Assembly: GCA_950295325.1 (NCBI GenBank)
Contig: OX485804.1
Location: 48,548,001 to 48,612,000, forward strand
DNA: 64,000 bases
Reading direction: 5' to 3'
DNA from: Polytrichum commune
Lineage: Eukaryota; Streptophyta; Polytrichopsida; Polytrichales; Polytrichaceae
The notes under the pieces are model-generated. The model was not told where the DNA came from and did no database searches. It saw nothing but the letters and a program-made list of their open reading frames with translations. The position numbers were made by a program, and so were the translations under genes. Positions 47,501-60,145 of the stretch are shown piece after piece (within the stretch, counting starts at the first letter, position 1; the number at the start of each line of letters is the position of its first letter).

Positions 47501-47839
47501 TGAAAAAATAGGAGCCCTTGAATATCATACTAATATAATCTTGAGAGTAATGAATTTCCATAGCAAATGAAGCACAAGTTCCACCATAACATTGGACCCC
47601 CCCCCCCCCCAAAAAGCCTTGCTCGAAGTGCTAGAGACAAGCCATGACTAAAAGCCAATAGGACTTGGGGGAATACAAAAACCAAAGAAACCAAAGGCAT
47701 TGCATCTGAAATCCTTGTCAAACGTACTAGTACTCAATTTGGTATTCCTAATCATCTCGTACAAATCATGGGTTTCATATGCTAAGAGAAGTGAGTGGAA
47801 GGCCAAAAGTGTACATTTGATGTTATGTTATTAATACAA
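44531..47839. other. Intergenic region
   Basis: An AT microsatellite lies near 44540-44570. About 44720-44745 has a tRNA B-box-like stretch (GAGTTCGATTCCCG) with a T-rich tail at 44820-44870, but no clear A box. A C run of about 15 lies near 47598. No gene was recognised. Confidence 0.35.
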
Positions 47840-48720
47840 AAAGGCAACAAGTAATGCCAAGAGTGAATTTAAATCGAAGTAGACACACCCACTTGGAGGG
47901 GAGGCATGACCCCTCAAACCATGCCACACCGCCATAAAAATCAATTCAAAGCCAAGAATCTACAAAACAAAACAACCATGGCTGACCAAAACCCCATCAA
48001 CCCACAAGCCATCGTCAAACCTTGTTACTCATATGTCTAAAAATTTCCAAGTCACCATGAGCTTGTCCCCCGGGTAGTGGACACCCCCCCCCCTCCTTGA
48101 AGTGAGAGCTCCACAGTTGGTTGAAGACTTTAAGAAGTGTGTTTTTCTTTTCACGGAGGCATAACAAACCCAAGCAACGTGTGTTCGTTTTATGGGTCCT
48201 ATGAATATAACCCTACGATGCACAAACCTTGCACAAGAAGGCTTGAATTCATATTGAGCTCCCAACATCCCATGGTTATATTCTCAAGGCACACAATTGC
48301 TTGGCGATGTTACATGGGCTAGCCTTTGTTGTATTTTAAGCACGCTCTCATGTGTTGCCTTGTCATAAATGATGCACTTATCCAAAATGTATGGCATTTT
48401 TGGTGACCACTGTCTCAAACACTTTGTTAAGTGGCATATTGGCATCCCCTTCACATATTTTATTTGTTGAAACAAAAGACCAAAAAAAACTAGTGCCAAT
48501 AAATTGCAAACAAAGGAAGACACACTCACTTGGAGGGGATGTGGAACCCCTCAAGTGCGCCATTGTCAAGTGAAAGAAACAAAGTGCCAAAGCAACCCAC
48601 CAACCACCGAAAAGAAACCAAAGAGAGGGGGGATAAAAGAAGAAAAGAAGACAACACCTAACCAACCTTCAAGTTCCATTTAACTACCATATGTTCTCCC
48701 CGGCAATGGATCCCACATGC
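47840..48720 (+). repeat. Direct repeat pair about 645 bp apart
   Basis: CACTTGGAGGGGAGGCATGA at about 47890 and CACTTGGAGGGGATGTGGAA at about 48527 are each followed by CCCCTCAA and related text over some 150 bp. They may be two copies of a repeat or the ends of an old element. Confidence 0.5.
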
Positions 48721-48785
48721 GCCCCAACTTTGATTAGAATTCCTAAGAAGGCCTTCCTCTTCAATCTCCGGGGAGATTTTTGGGC

Positions 48786-48985
48786 ATAATCAATCAATAT
48801 CCTAGTGTTTTCCAAGTCCAATTGGTTATATGTTGTCATCTTTTAGTTTTTCTTTATCAACCAGGGAATATTCTATACATTATTCTAGAATGATAGGTAA
48901 TTTTCCTGAAATCTTGAACTTCACCTAGTTATTTCTCAAACTCAACCGGTTCATTTGTAACTAGCAGGTGGTTCTCCCCCTTCAT
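48786..48985 (+). repeat. Dispersed repeat R3, copy 4 (uninterrupted)
   Basis: Contains CCTAGTGTTTTCCAAGTCC, CTTGAACTTCACCTAGTTAT, CTCAAACTCAACCGGTTCA and GGTTCTCCCCCTTCATTG without inserts. It acts as the empty-site reference for the MITEs at 29758 and 30314. Confidence 0.65.
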
Positions 48986-49221
48986 TGTTCCTCTTTAAAC
49001 AAGCATGAGTCAATGTGCTTAACCCCTAACTTCCCACGCGCAGTTTCCATCAAATATGTCCATAAATTGTGAACTCGATTTCAACGACCGGAGTTGAAGT
49101 TCTAAAGTTTTTTTTTGACAAATGCAACTGCATAGATGTTTTGGACTATTGGCAATCCAAAATTGCACTTGTGAAGTTCTATTATGCAGGGTTGTCTATT
49201 GTGTCGTGACGGAGGGTAATC

Positions 49222-49273
49222 CCGGCATAATGTCGTGCCGTCACGACACGTATCCGTCACGACATTATGCCGG
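49222..49273. repeat. 52-bp hairpin at the hAT left subterminal zone
   Basis: CCGGCATAATGTCGTG on the left is the exact complement of CACGACATTATGCCGG on the right, with a 20-base loop that itself contains TCACGACA. Confidence 0.9.
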
Positions 49274-49414
49274 ATGCTGTCTTTATCCTGACGGACTTGA
49301 ATTTTACCGATTTTTTTGTGTAATTACATTAACCCAATTCGGACACGTAGGATTTACAATGTCCACGTGTGATGACATGTCAGCAAAGTAAAGGTAAAGT
49401 GGGGAAAAATTTAC

Positions 49415-50235
49415 TAGAGCCCGTCCGCCCCCCCGTCCGCCCCTGTTCCCGACCCCGTCCGCTCCGTTCCCAACCCCGTACGCCCCGTTCCCCCCCGTCC
49501 GCTCCCCCGTCCGCCCCAGTTTTGTTTTGTTTTTTGTTTTTGTTTTTGTTTTTGTTTTTTTTTTTTTTTTTCCCTTCCCCGTCCGCCCCATTTAAAAAAA
49601 AAAAATTCCCCCCCCTCCGTCCGCCCCCGTTCCCGACCCCGTCCGCTCCGTTCCCAACCCCGTACGCCCCGTTCCCCCCCGTCCGCCCCTCCGTCCGCTC
49701 CCCCGTCCGCCCCAGTTTTTTTTTTTTTTTTTTTTTTTCCTTTTCTTTTCTTTTCTTTTCTTCCCCCCCCCTTCCCCGTCCGCCCCATTTTTTAAAAAAA
49801 CAAAATTTCCCCCCCCCTCCGTCCGCTCCCGTCCGCCCCCGTTCCCGACCCCGTCCGCTCCGTTCCCAACCCCATACGCCCCGTTCCCCCCCCCCCCCGT
49901 CCGCCCCATTTTTTTTTTTTTTAAATTCCCCCCCCCCTCCGTCCGCTCCCGTTCCCCCCCGTCCGCCCCCGTTCCCGACCCCGTCCGCCCCCGTTCCCAA
50001 CCCCGTCCGCTCCGTTCCCAACCCCGTACGCCCCGTTCCCCTCCGTCCGCTCCCCCATCCGCCCCAGTTTTTTTCCCCCCCCCCCCTTCCCCGTCCGCCC
50101 CATTTTAAAAAAATAAAAAATTTCCCCCCCCTCCGTCCGCTCCCGTTCCCCCCCGTCCGCCCCCGTTCCCGACCCCGCCCGCTCCGTTCCCCCCCCGTCC
50201 GCTCCGTTCCCCCCCCCCCACCCCCGTCCGCCCCA
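49415..50235 (+). repeat. C-rich minisatellite inside the hAT element
   Basis: Built from CCGTCCGC, GTTCCCGACCCC, GTTCCCAACCCC and GTACGCCCC units. The larger blocks, of roughly 125-215 bp, are often separated by poly-T and short poly-A tracts. The + strand is almost free of G outside CCGTCCG. The complement has many GGGG runs that could form G-quadruplexes. The long Pro/Arg-rich open frames here are a product of the repeat. Confidence 0.9.
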
Positions 50236-50521
50236 CACCCTCCTTAGTCGTTTTTTACTACTTTGATTTTAACAAAATGGTAAACAAAATGGCAAAATGA
50301 TTTACCTGGCGCTAGGCATATCCACGACCACGTCGGCGTTTTCTGCCACATAGGACGCCACCTTGGCAAGAAGGTAAGTATTTTACCCACCCTAGTCCGT
50401 TCCCCCTATGTTGACCCTACGTGGACCCTATTGTGTCGTGACGGAGGGGTCCGTCACGACACGACACGACATGACGGCACGACACCGTCATGACGTCGCG
50501 ATAGACAACCCTGCTATTATG

Positions 50522-51866
50522 TATGAGATTATTTTAAGAACATCGATAGTAGTCTCGAGGAGTGTCCATTTAGAAATTAAATTGGGATTGGTGTTTTGAT
50601 CGAACCTCTACTAAAATCATCTCCAAACAACAAAATGTCATTCTCATTCAAAAGAGGGGCAATATACTTGTTTAAATTAGCTCGCAAGTCTTGAAACCAT
50701 TATTTTGTGATTCTTTTGGGAAGCTTTGCAGTTTGAGGCAGCGATGCCACAACTGCACACCTTCCACATGGATTTACACCCACCAACACATGTCCAACTC
50801 AAAATTCCAACGCTAGATGTTTAGGATATGTTGTGTTTGAGTGTCACGTAAGTCTTTAGATCGATTGGGAATCATTTGGATCAACAGAAAAAACATATTT
50901 ATGATATGATGCCCATGAACCGCATGGAGGTGACAAATGTCAAGATTCGGTTCATGAACCGGTTCCTCCGTAAACCAGTTCAGAGCACACTCCCATATTT
51001 GAATTAATCTAGAAACAACCAACTATGTCATATCAAACTTATCCACATGGCACAACATTGCATACTTGAAGTACATGAACAAGAGGAGGAGTTCAAACAA
51101 CAAGAATACCACCAGAACCAGTGTCAAAAAGATTAGAGCAGCTTGCTCACGACCAAATCATGGTCGCATAGGACATTAGGGGTCAAGAACCCCATCAAAA
51201 CCCAAGCTTTGAACCACTTCTCCCGTTTGGATGCACAAGTGTCCATTGTAGGCCCGAAACACTCCCTCTCCCTTTGCAACTCCGTTCTAGTACCACGAAC
51301 CAACCGCAACTTGTGAATAAATTAAGCCAACCACCATAGCGAAGCGAGCATATTCCCCGATTCCCACAATCTCATGTCACATGATGCAAGGAATATTCTA
51401 TAGTTGTGCCATCTATTGAGTCTACGTGACACTTAATACTATTCCGGTCGACTAAATTGCATTGGAGTGTTGATGGCTCCATCATCAACCCAAAAGATAG
51501 TGGAGATCGAGCTACAAACGCGAGGGGGTTTAATTGGACACTTGGACCGGTCCCATATTGAAGGGAGAAAAAGGGAAAGGCTAGCCTAGCCTAGCCTAGC
51601 TTGCTTTTCATTATAAATTTGCAATGTCTTGACCATGATCGGCCGGCGGCAAGGCCAACGAGGGCGAGCGGTTATTAACAGTTGGCCACTAATGGTGATG
51701 AGCTTTATTATGATCGAGCTCCACGAATGGGCTCGCATGAGCTTCAAGCTTTTAGAATGTGAAGTAGGCCTCCAGATCAGCGTTGGTGTGTTAAAAAGAG
51801 GGTCCTAAATATAGATATAGATATATGTGTATATGTGTATATATATAGATATATATACACACTTTT
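50522..51866. other. Intergenic region
   Basis: No gene was recognised. A CTAGC pentamer run lies near 51582-51600 (CCTAGCCTAGCCTAGC) and an AT-rich microsatellite near 51808-51862. Confidence 0.45.
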
Positions 51867-52535
51867 ATGGGTGTGGGTTTTAGCAAAAGTGTGGGAGCGG
51901 TTATAGGGTGTAAAAGAGCAGGGCCGGAGGACGTAAAAGGGGTGTGTTGTTGGGGGAGCCACGTCATATTTAAAGGCGTCCACGTGGACATGCCGCGTGG
52001 CGGATGTGATGAGGTGGACAGGCCCAACCGAGTGAGTAGTGAGGATGATGGGCTGCCTCGTTGGCTTATCTGCTGCGGTGGCGCTGATGAGTCAGACAAG
52101 GACTTGCTGGGTACTTCTAGCCTTGTCAGCAGCTTTGACCGGTTCCGGTGCCTGAAATGTTCGCCCTGGGTACATGTGTGGGAGGGGGGGGGGCTCTTTA
52201 GTGGTCTCATCCAACACTTATTTACTGTTCAAACATGTTTGTTTATTTTATTTGGATTTTTCTGCTTGTTTAATAATGGTTTTATTGCACAACAAGTTGG
52301 CTACGGTCGACGTTTTTTACACCTTTTTAATAAAAACCATAATATCTCGACTTCATCCTCAAAAACCGATGATCTCCGCCAGTGGCACAATAATTCGGCC
52401 TTAAATTTATGTAAAAATGCTTTGGGCAACTTTCAAACCACTTTCCATGTTTTTGCCACTTTATGTCGGTTGAGTCCTCGGCGATTGCTTGCATTGTCGT
52501 TTACATCAAGGCAATGTTGTTCGGTTTCTAATTAA
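51867..52535 (+). other. Unassigned 222-codon open reading frame
   Basis: This is the longest uninterrupted frame outside the three genes, apart from low-complexity ones. It opens just after an AT microsatellite. It has a Cys-rich, charged first half and a hydrophobic stretch (LFILFGFFCLFN) near residue 128. I recognise no domain, and no introns are evident. It may be chance, as the first 300 bases are GC-richer than the surroundings. Confidence 0.2.
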
Positions 52536-55500
52536 CCATGTAAGAGGGGCATAGCATTACTTGGCAATAGGGCTTTTGCACCGCGAGGTCGGGAATAACA
52601 CGGCCATGGCACACCTTTCATGTTGGAAATGCGCCGCAAAATGAAACAACATGGAAATGCCGTAGTTGGGTATTTTTTGGAACCATGCATGTTGGCAATC
52701 TATAGGGTTTTGTGCTTACTGGTCATTCCCGAATTGTGGATCGGAGGTTACATGCTACAATAACATGCCCGGCATGTCACTCCCTGCGTCAATTTGGCTA
52801 AGGTGGGAATCGGACAATGAATGTGTGGGTTGGAACCCATCCCGTAAGGTCAACTAGTTGGCTACATTGTAAATTGTATAGTCCTTGTTCTCCCCATTCT
52901 AGAAATGAAACCAAAAGCACATGCTAGTAACTTTATGAAACAAAGAGGTTCGAAATCCATGCAAGAAAGATAGAATTCATGCATGATGTGTTCTTATGCC
53001 GATGCCCACCAAACAAAGTTGTATATAAATGCTTCGGAGGATCCCTGTAAGGGTTTTTTTTGTGGGTCAAACTTGAATTTTGCCTTGAAGACGATTTTAG
53101 TTGAATACGGTTTCAAACAACGAACTGAATTCTAGAAGTCTTCTTTCTATTTCACTTTACCATAGAGGGAAGCAACATCACAAATGAATGTTGAAATTAG
53201 AGTAAATTTTGGATGACATTGAGAAGCTAGTGCATGTCGGGAGTTGTTTTTGCCGAATAGTATATACCTATTTATGTTGTGGCGATTTTTTATGTTTTAT
53301 GTTTTTTTTAAATGGCAATGTGGTTCTATTTGCTAAGTTTTTTTCCCCTCACTTATACAATTAGGATGCTCTTTATAAATTAAATTGGCCAAAGGGTTGG
53401 TTCAAGAATCCTCTACCTTTTCATTATTGTTTACTCATTGATTCAATAACATCAAAGCGCAACATTGAATCAATGCCGACCAAACATGGGGTAACAATTT
53501 AAGCAATCTTGGTTTGAATGTCATAGTTGCAATATCCAAAAGGTTGAATTACAAGTTCAAAAATTATGAGTGAATCATTATCCTAAACTTATTGTTAAGT
53601 GTGGATCACACTAGTCATTGTTGATCCACATTTATCTTGCAATCATCGGGTGTCAACTAGAGAGGGTGTTACATGTCAATGACACTTGGTGTTACGTGCC
53701 TGGTACATGACAAGTCACGAAGACCACACTAATTAACATAACACAAAAGTTTGAATGCCACATTGAATTACATGTTCAGTGTAGTCAAACAATTAGCAAA
53801 CATCTAAAATAAATTCATCCCTTCAATACATGTATCGACAACACCTCAACATATTAAATGTTGATCGCTTGATGTAAGGTAGATGAGGCTAATATGGTTA
53901 CTCATCTTAAGTGAATGCATATATTTGAGTGGCGTGTGGCTAGGTGTGGATCTAAAGAAACCCACTAAAAAGACATTGGTGCTAAATGAGGTGGGACTAC
54001 ATGCACAAAATTTGTTAACCACTTTAGGCTCAATTTTCAACACAAAAGGTTAATACTTACTATGATAGTGAATAAGATGTTCATGCGAGCTCTTAAATTT
54101 AAGGTGTATGTTATTTGGATTTATTTTTTCAACTTTTCCAAATTCTATTGATGAGATTTACGCATAAAAGACCTTGTGTTGCACTAGCAATTATATGACC
54201 AAGCATCAGTGAGGTATCATGGGATGAAAATTATACCTCCTTTGATTTAATTGTGATGGTCGAAAACACATATGTGCTTATTCGTTGATGGAATACTTAG
54301 GTTAATTAACTCCATTGACTATTGACTCTAAAGTGGTTGGTTCAAGAATCTATGTCAAGGTGAGAGAATCTTCATAAACCTGAGCTATTATTTGGGTCAA
54401 TATCATTCCAAGCTTCATATTAATACTTTGGGGATCTTATCCAAGTACGCATGTTCTTGCATGGTATATAAACCCAAATGGTATGAAAAACAAAACATAC
54501 CTTCAAACACCCAAACCCTATTGGTACCAAGATTACATATGCCCGAACAGTATATAAAAAAGTGATACAATTCCAACATTGGTGCAAAGCTAAAAATGTC
54601 CATTTAAGACACGCTTAAGCTTACCTTATGGACCCTCCTTATCCTTTCTAACAACAAGCCACGTGGCAATGTAAGTATCAAAAGAGGTTTGAGTAATAAA
54701 TGCACCCATGTTGCCCAAATCACCCAAGCCACTTGGGTGGTGGTTGCCCTTAAAGTACAAAAACAAAACAAAAACAAAAAAAAATGACCACTACTGGTAC
54801 ACTAGTCTAGGAGGGGAAGGATTTCTCGTGTGGACCCAAACTGGCTAATTGTAGAAGTGGCGGCCAAAAATGATGCGGTGGCTGACCGGATGCAGTCATC
54901 AATTGGGTAAGTCGTGTTTCACACCAGTTGGGATCACTTTTGGGTGCCATTGAACCAACCGGTTTGTGTGCATTCGTATACAGAGCAAGATATTTTGCTT
55001 CTCAAACCAGGATAACTCTATTGTACAAGCAGAGGGTTTGACTTACACGCCTCTTTGAAAAATGTAACTTACATGGAACAAAACTAGAAACAATGTGCAT
55101 TCCTCGTCATTTCCTCCACTCCATCCATGGCAAAAACATTTCACGAATTTTGAGCCCACACTTTTTGGCCGAATGAGCTTGTTTTTCCCGCCGGTGTCCG
55201 TGTTTCCACCCCCTAACGAATCGAACGGATTTATGTTAGGGACGACTCTAGGTGGAGAAAGGGAGCATAGGATCGGGACGGAGGAGCCTCATAGGCGGGT
55301 TACACGATACCCCACGTGGTCAAACACATGGCCCATGGATTTAGTGCAATTGAAAACTCCCAACACCTAATCCGTTGCTTGTTTCCTTCCCTTCTTCGTA
55401 TATATGATACCTATCCACTTCGGCGCATCCCGTTACTACATCATCGTACTAACACCTTATCTCCCTCTTCCTTACACTCTCTCGGAGTCAATGCACTCAC

Positions 55501-58157
55501 GGCCATATATATCCTCTCTACCCCGGCCTCATAGTACCCCGGTTTGGTTTGTCAACACCTACCAAGGGTGTAATAGTACAAGCTTGCACCCTAAGGGATG
55601 TGGGTGTTATTTGGCTCGTTTTTCATGTTCTCCGACAACAACAACAATAGTAATGATAATAACACGGGGCTTTTAATTTGCACCAATGGGAATGGGAGCC
55701 CGTGCTTCCTTACCTTGGTCCCGTGTTTACCAAGCGTCATGTTCTCCAACTTCTATTGATTAAATTTACACAACTGATTGTGTGTTGCATTAACAGTTTT
55801 ACGATGGGACATCTGCACACACCGGACTGAAAATTGGACTTCCCTTTGTTTGATCATGGTTCTCGGAGGTGCATGTTTGTTGGTTTCTTAGTTGAATACA
55901 CGTGTCCTCCCCAATTTTGTTCGTTATTGAGTGTAGAGTCATTAATGAAATTTGGATATGTATTTCAAATCTCATTTTCAGCATGTGTCTTTGTGATGTT
56001 TGTTCTTTGACCCTCATCGAATCACATAGCATTCAAATATAAGGGTTTGATAAAGAAAACGAGCCACTTGAGATCCATCTACCTTAAAGGTCAGTTGTTG
56101 ATTTATCCCAATTTCACAACATTCTTTAGTTGTTGATCTCCCATGTTTGGTGGGGGTGAACATGTTACTGGGAAGGTTACGAGACTAATTACAAAATGGA
56201 CATAAATTTGTGAGTTTTCAATTTGATTTCACCTTGACTTATGCAAGGAGTTCATTGGCCATCCAAGTATAAGTCCTTTTTAAAGTGGGTAGGAGACAAG
56301 CGTGGAGGAGACATGTAGGTTTAGTCACATTGGCCGCCATTACTACTAGGAACCTTACTACCTAGCATGTTCTCAACATTGACATGAACGATCTTGGCTA
56401 CTTCGTAATCAATGTTCTCACCTTCTCCTTGGTGTGCATTGTGAGCTATTATCCGTTTTTATAACCAAAGCACTACAGTACATGAACATATTAGGTAGCA
56501 AATCCAAACAAGAACCACAAAAGTTAACCTTGCTATATGTAGAAGCCATGTGATTCTCTTATGATTTCATGAAGTGAAACCAATACTTGATCTAGAATAA
56601 TTTTCTTTCAAATATGTACAATGCAAACTTGGATATGTATCCATATGTTAGGAACCATTATAGGTAACTCTTCATATTAGGTGTATCCACCTACTTGTAT
56701 TGAACTAAGTTGTTCATTTGCCCCAAGCGTTGGATGTTGTTGTTGTATGTTATGGTTGCCTATTCGTGTGATTGTTAAGATGTCAAATATGGATGAATGT
56801 ATGGGTATCATCTACCCACCAAAAGCATCTGTGATAAATAAAATTGGTGAACGGAGTGTGTCCTAGTTGGTGAAGCATAAGCTTACAAAGACAACAATGC
56901 ACCACAAGCATTTAGCATGCAAGTATGTGTTGCATGAGATAGACATGTAGATATAAACATACTAGGTTCCAAAGGAGCAAGCTTGTATAAAGAGAATTGG
57001 TGCTCACATGCTGCTATCCTTTTCAAAGGGGCGGGTGGGGAATTTTGTTCAATGTAATGAATACAAGGTGATCAATAAACTTGAGGTGGGTTGGGTTTGT
57101 AGCACCTTAGGATGTATGAATCCATTGTTGATATTGAGGTTTGTATGTGGTGGTGGTCAAGGTTAGGAACCCTAAGATGCTCCAAGTGGAGAATATAGAA
57201 ACGTTACAGCCTACCTTGAGAGACGTGCATATTGTCAATGCAGTCTTTGGGTTTGTACTAGATGTAGAAGCGCCCAATTTTGTCAATGTCTCCGATTCCA
57301 ATATGTGTTTCTCTCCCAATGTGGGAAAATATGTATTTCAACATTTATACCACTTCTATTATTTTAAGGATTGAATTGTATCTCATTGGTTGATGAAGTC
57401 AACATGTCAACAATTAACATTATCCACTTTGGGGAGGCCTATGCAACTAGGTTTGCAGCTTTGAACATTTTTTTTAATAGTAATTACATTACTTTGGTTT
57501 GTGTAATCTTAATGTTGTTGGGGTCATAATGTAGTTGCTAACCCTAAACCCTACCTACCTTCCACACATAAATTTTATGTCCCTTTGTTTCACATACATA
57601 GCATAGTTTTGATTGCAAAGGGCTTATTGAAAGAGCTTTAAAAGTGGATCATCTTCCCAATTTATCCTCGGCATCGGATTATTAAGCTTCTCAATCAACA
57701 TAAAGAAAGAACCCCACACAAAATGAAATTGATTTTGAAGCCTAGGAAGTCAAAAGGCTTGTGGGACTAGAAGTACATCAAGATGGTGTTGAAAAGGCTA
57801 ACTACTTAGAGTAACGGAGTCTAGTGGTCTCAATAAGATGAAGGTCAATATATCACAAAAGTAGCATAAAATTAAATACTCACACACACTAGTTTCTAGA
57901 GAAACCAATTAATGTGGCCCACGCTAATTTGTCACTAAAACTTTAGTGTGGGTGGAAATTAATGTGGCCCACATTAATTTTCATTATGAGAACTCACACA
58001 TGCTCTAGAAAATTATTGTGACCCACAATAATAGCACTATTTAGTGTACTTAATACTAAATCTAAATAGGGAAGGAAAACTTATCTTAAATGTAGTTGTA
58101 GTGGGCTCACTCCAACACAAAGTGTGCCTCTTTGTCAACTACATTTTCATAACAAAG
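52536..58157. other. Long intergenic stretch
   Basis: No supported gene. Bases 53860-54080 resemble 21050-21280. An open frame at 57141-57374 reads RDVHIVNAVFGFVLDVEAPN and looks mildly protein-like, but no family is recognised. Near 57895-58030, ATTAATGTGGCCCAC and its inverted or variant forms recur three times. Confidence 0.35.
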
Positions 58158-59123
58158 CTACACTGAATATAATATTTAGTGTCATACGGCAACTTTTCGA
58201 ATGACACTTCTTCTAAATAAGTGAAGAAAGACTCTCACGAATGATGGATGAGTTCATCCATTGGCCAAAACCCTACCTTTTGTTGCCACCAACTTGTGAT
58301 GAAACATTTGTCATGGAAGATTGAAATTTGGATGATAAATCACTTGGTAAGTGACAGTAATTGCAATACTGTAAATCTATAATCCCCCAAAGAATTCACA
58401 AGGAATGACAAATAATGTTGGGTTCACGTCTAGTGTTGGCAACACTTAGGGCCACTTCACACATGAGCCAAGAGCCATGACCTTGTAATGGTGAGGACCC
58501 TTGACTCTCATCCAAAGGCCGTACCATGGGTGTTGGGAAAGCCATTTTATGTAGTCTTGGGCCCTCAAGCATAGTGTGAAGTGAGAATGAACCATGTTGC
58601 GGGACCATTGCATATTTAGTTGGCGGAAAAAGAGGGGAGGATTTGGCTTAATATAATATGTCTCCAACTTTTTCAATTTAAGATAATTACTTGGTGGTGT
58701 TTGTCTGTCCTGGAATCTGTCTTGGAATCTGTTATGGAATATGCCATGCAGTCTGTCTTGAAATCTGTCCTGCTGGAAAAAATATTAAAAAAGTTACGGT
58801 CTCCCGGAATTTGCGTCAAGCCCACTCTTGGAAGTGGGTTTGGCGCAAATTCCGGTAGACCATGCGCCCTTATCCACAACCAACCATGTAGGACTCCATG
58901 TAGACTTTTCATCCACAAATTTTTCTTTGGACCTTTAGGCCTTCACCTCCTAGTGTGAAGTGAACTTGGACGATCTCTGCCTTTTCAACCAATGAGAGCT
59001 CTTACATTGCCATGGTCAAGGGCCTTCAGCCTTGTGTGTGAAGTGGCCCTTACACCGCGGTTTACAAGTAGTATTGAGCAAGGCAACTAGAAGCGGTGAC
59101 TCTAAATGTCATAATTAGTGTAT
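58158..59123 (+). mobile_element. R4 element, copy 3, split by MITE 2B
   Basis: The left part (58158-58448) starts CTACACTGAATATAATATTT and matches the copy at 40301; the right part (59050-59123) continues as TATTGAGCAAGGCAA and ends near ATAATTAGTGTA. MITE 2B occupies 58449-59049. Confidence 0.7.
58449..59049 (-). mobile_element. MITE family 2, copy B
   Basis: A 601-bp element, inverted relative to copy A (30314), with ends GGGCCACTTCACACATGAGC and GCCTTGTGTGTGAAGTGGCCC given in parts here as CTTGTGTGTGAAG and TGGCCC. It is flanked by TTA (58446-58448 and 59050-59052). The internal hairpin is at 58804-58855. High identity to copy A suggests recent activity. Confidence 0.88.
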
Positions 59124-59460
59124 CATAATCTTTGATCCCTATAAATTATTGCAAAGGGAGTGTATATTAAATTATGGAGCAATTGGTATCCTAATCCTGC
59201 TTCTAATTCAAGGCAGGTGAAAACGTTGCCGATCCGCTAGTTTCCTGCCACTAATCCGTGCCAAATTCTCTATTTGAAGGCCTTGAAGTTCATGCAAATA
59301 GCTCCATTGGCTAACTACGAGTGACTCCCTCATTAACCTCAAAACTGGATATAATTCTTTAGCTTCCGAATCACCCACTCCTTGTATCCTGGCCCTATTG
59401 GGTTATATTCTCCCTCACTTAACTGTGTACTAATAAGGTACGTGGGATCTTAGATGGCCA

Positions 59461-59838
59461 CACTAAACACCATATTTAGTGTCTCCCATTCTAAGTGTCT
59501 TGCTCAATACTAATTGTAATCCATGGCATAGTGTCACCAACGTTAAATGTTAACCCAACATTATTTGTCATTCCTTGTAAATTTTTTTTGGGGGGATAAT
59601 AGGTTTACAGTGTTGCAATTACTCTCACTTACCAAGTGATTTTTCATTCAAATGTCAATCATCCATGACAAATGTTTCATCACAAGTTGGTGACAAGAGG
59701 AGGTAGGATTTTGGCCAATGAATGAACTCATCCATCGTCCATGACAATATTTGTTCACTTATTCACAAGAAGTGTCATGCGAGAAGTTGCCGTAGTGACA
59801 TCAAGTACCATATGACACTAAATACCATATTTAGTGTA
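59461..59838 (-). mobile_element. R4 element, copy 4
   Basis: Ends CACTAAACACCATATTTAGT and CACTAAATACCATATTTAGT. The interior shares CTTGCTCAATACTAATTG, CACTTACCAAGTGATTTTTC and CATCCATGACAAATG with the other R4 copies in inverted orientation. About 378 bp. Confidence 0.75.
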
Positions 59839-59865
59839 CATTTTCCAACTAGTGTAGCCCACTTC

Positions 59866-60145
59866 TCCTAGGATGTGAAACACGCGATTAGTACGAGATG
59901 TGTTGGGACGGCCTTTGGACACTTTCTTTTGGGCTCCCACAATTTCATGGTCACGACTCTTGGCTCGTGTGTGAAGTGGCCCCTTAATTGTGTTGACCAT
60001 TGAACCTAGAACGATTTTTAAAATTCTAAACACGCAGTCCAGTATCTTTCATACACATGTCTTTGGAGTATCTGTTCTGGGAGGCACACCTAACCACATA
60101 CCACTTAAATATAGGTGTCCGATTAAGACAAGTAACCGAATTAGG
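59866..60145 (+). repeat. Dispersed repeat R7, copy 2
   Basis: Contains CTCCTAGGATGTGAAACACG, then (after the short MITE form) CACACCTAACCACATACCAC and ATAGGTGTCCGATTAAGACA, as at 34705-35065. Confidence 0.5.
59905..59983 (-). mobile_element. Short form of MITE family 2
   Basis: A 79-bp block from GGGACGGCCTTTGGACAC to GTGTGTGAAGTGGCCCC. It equals one outer end of copy C (30953) and is nearly identical to the block at 62965. It lies inside repeat R7. Confidence 0.65.

Larger units (their letters stand above)
49187..50513. mobile_element. hAT-type non-autonomous element
   Basis: A 1327-bp block with ends CAGGGTTGTCTATTGTGTCG and, on the right, GCGATAGACAACCCTG, flanked by the 8-bp direct repeat CTATTATG (49179-49186 and 50514-50521). 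An 8-bp duplication and CAGGG-type inverted ends are diagnostic of hAT transposons. The subterminal zones repeat the motif TGTCGTGACGG and its complement many times, as expected for transposase-binding sites. There is no transposase; the core is a C-rich repeat. Confidence 0.9.

Noticed and set aside
49369-50247. A 292-codon + strand ORF rich in Pro and Arg, with long Gly-rich - strand ORFs opposite
   Set aside because: All arise from the C-rich minisatellite of the hAT element. Frames on both strands are open because the repeat lacks stop codons.
52795-52850. tRNA-like stretch (TTTGGCTAAGGTGGG with GGGTTGGAACCC)
   Set aside because: The boxes are only roughly right, and I could not fold acceptor and anticodon stems around them.
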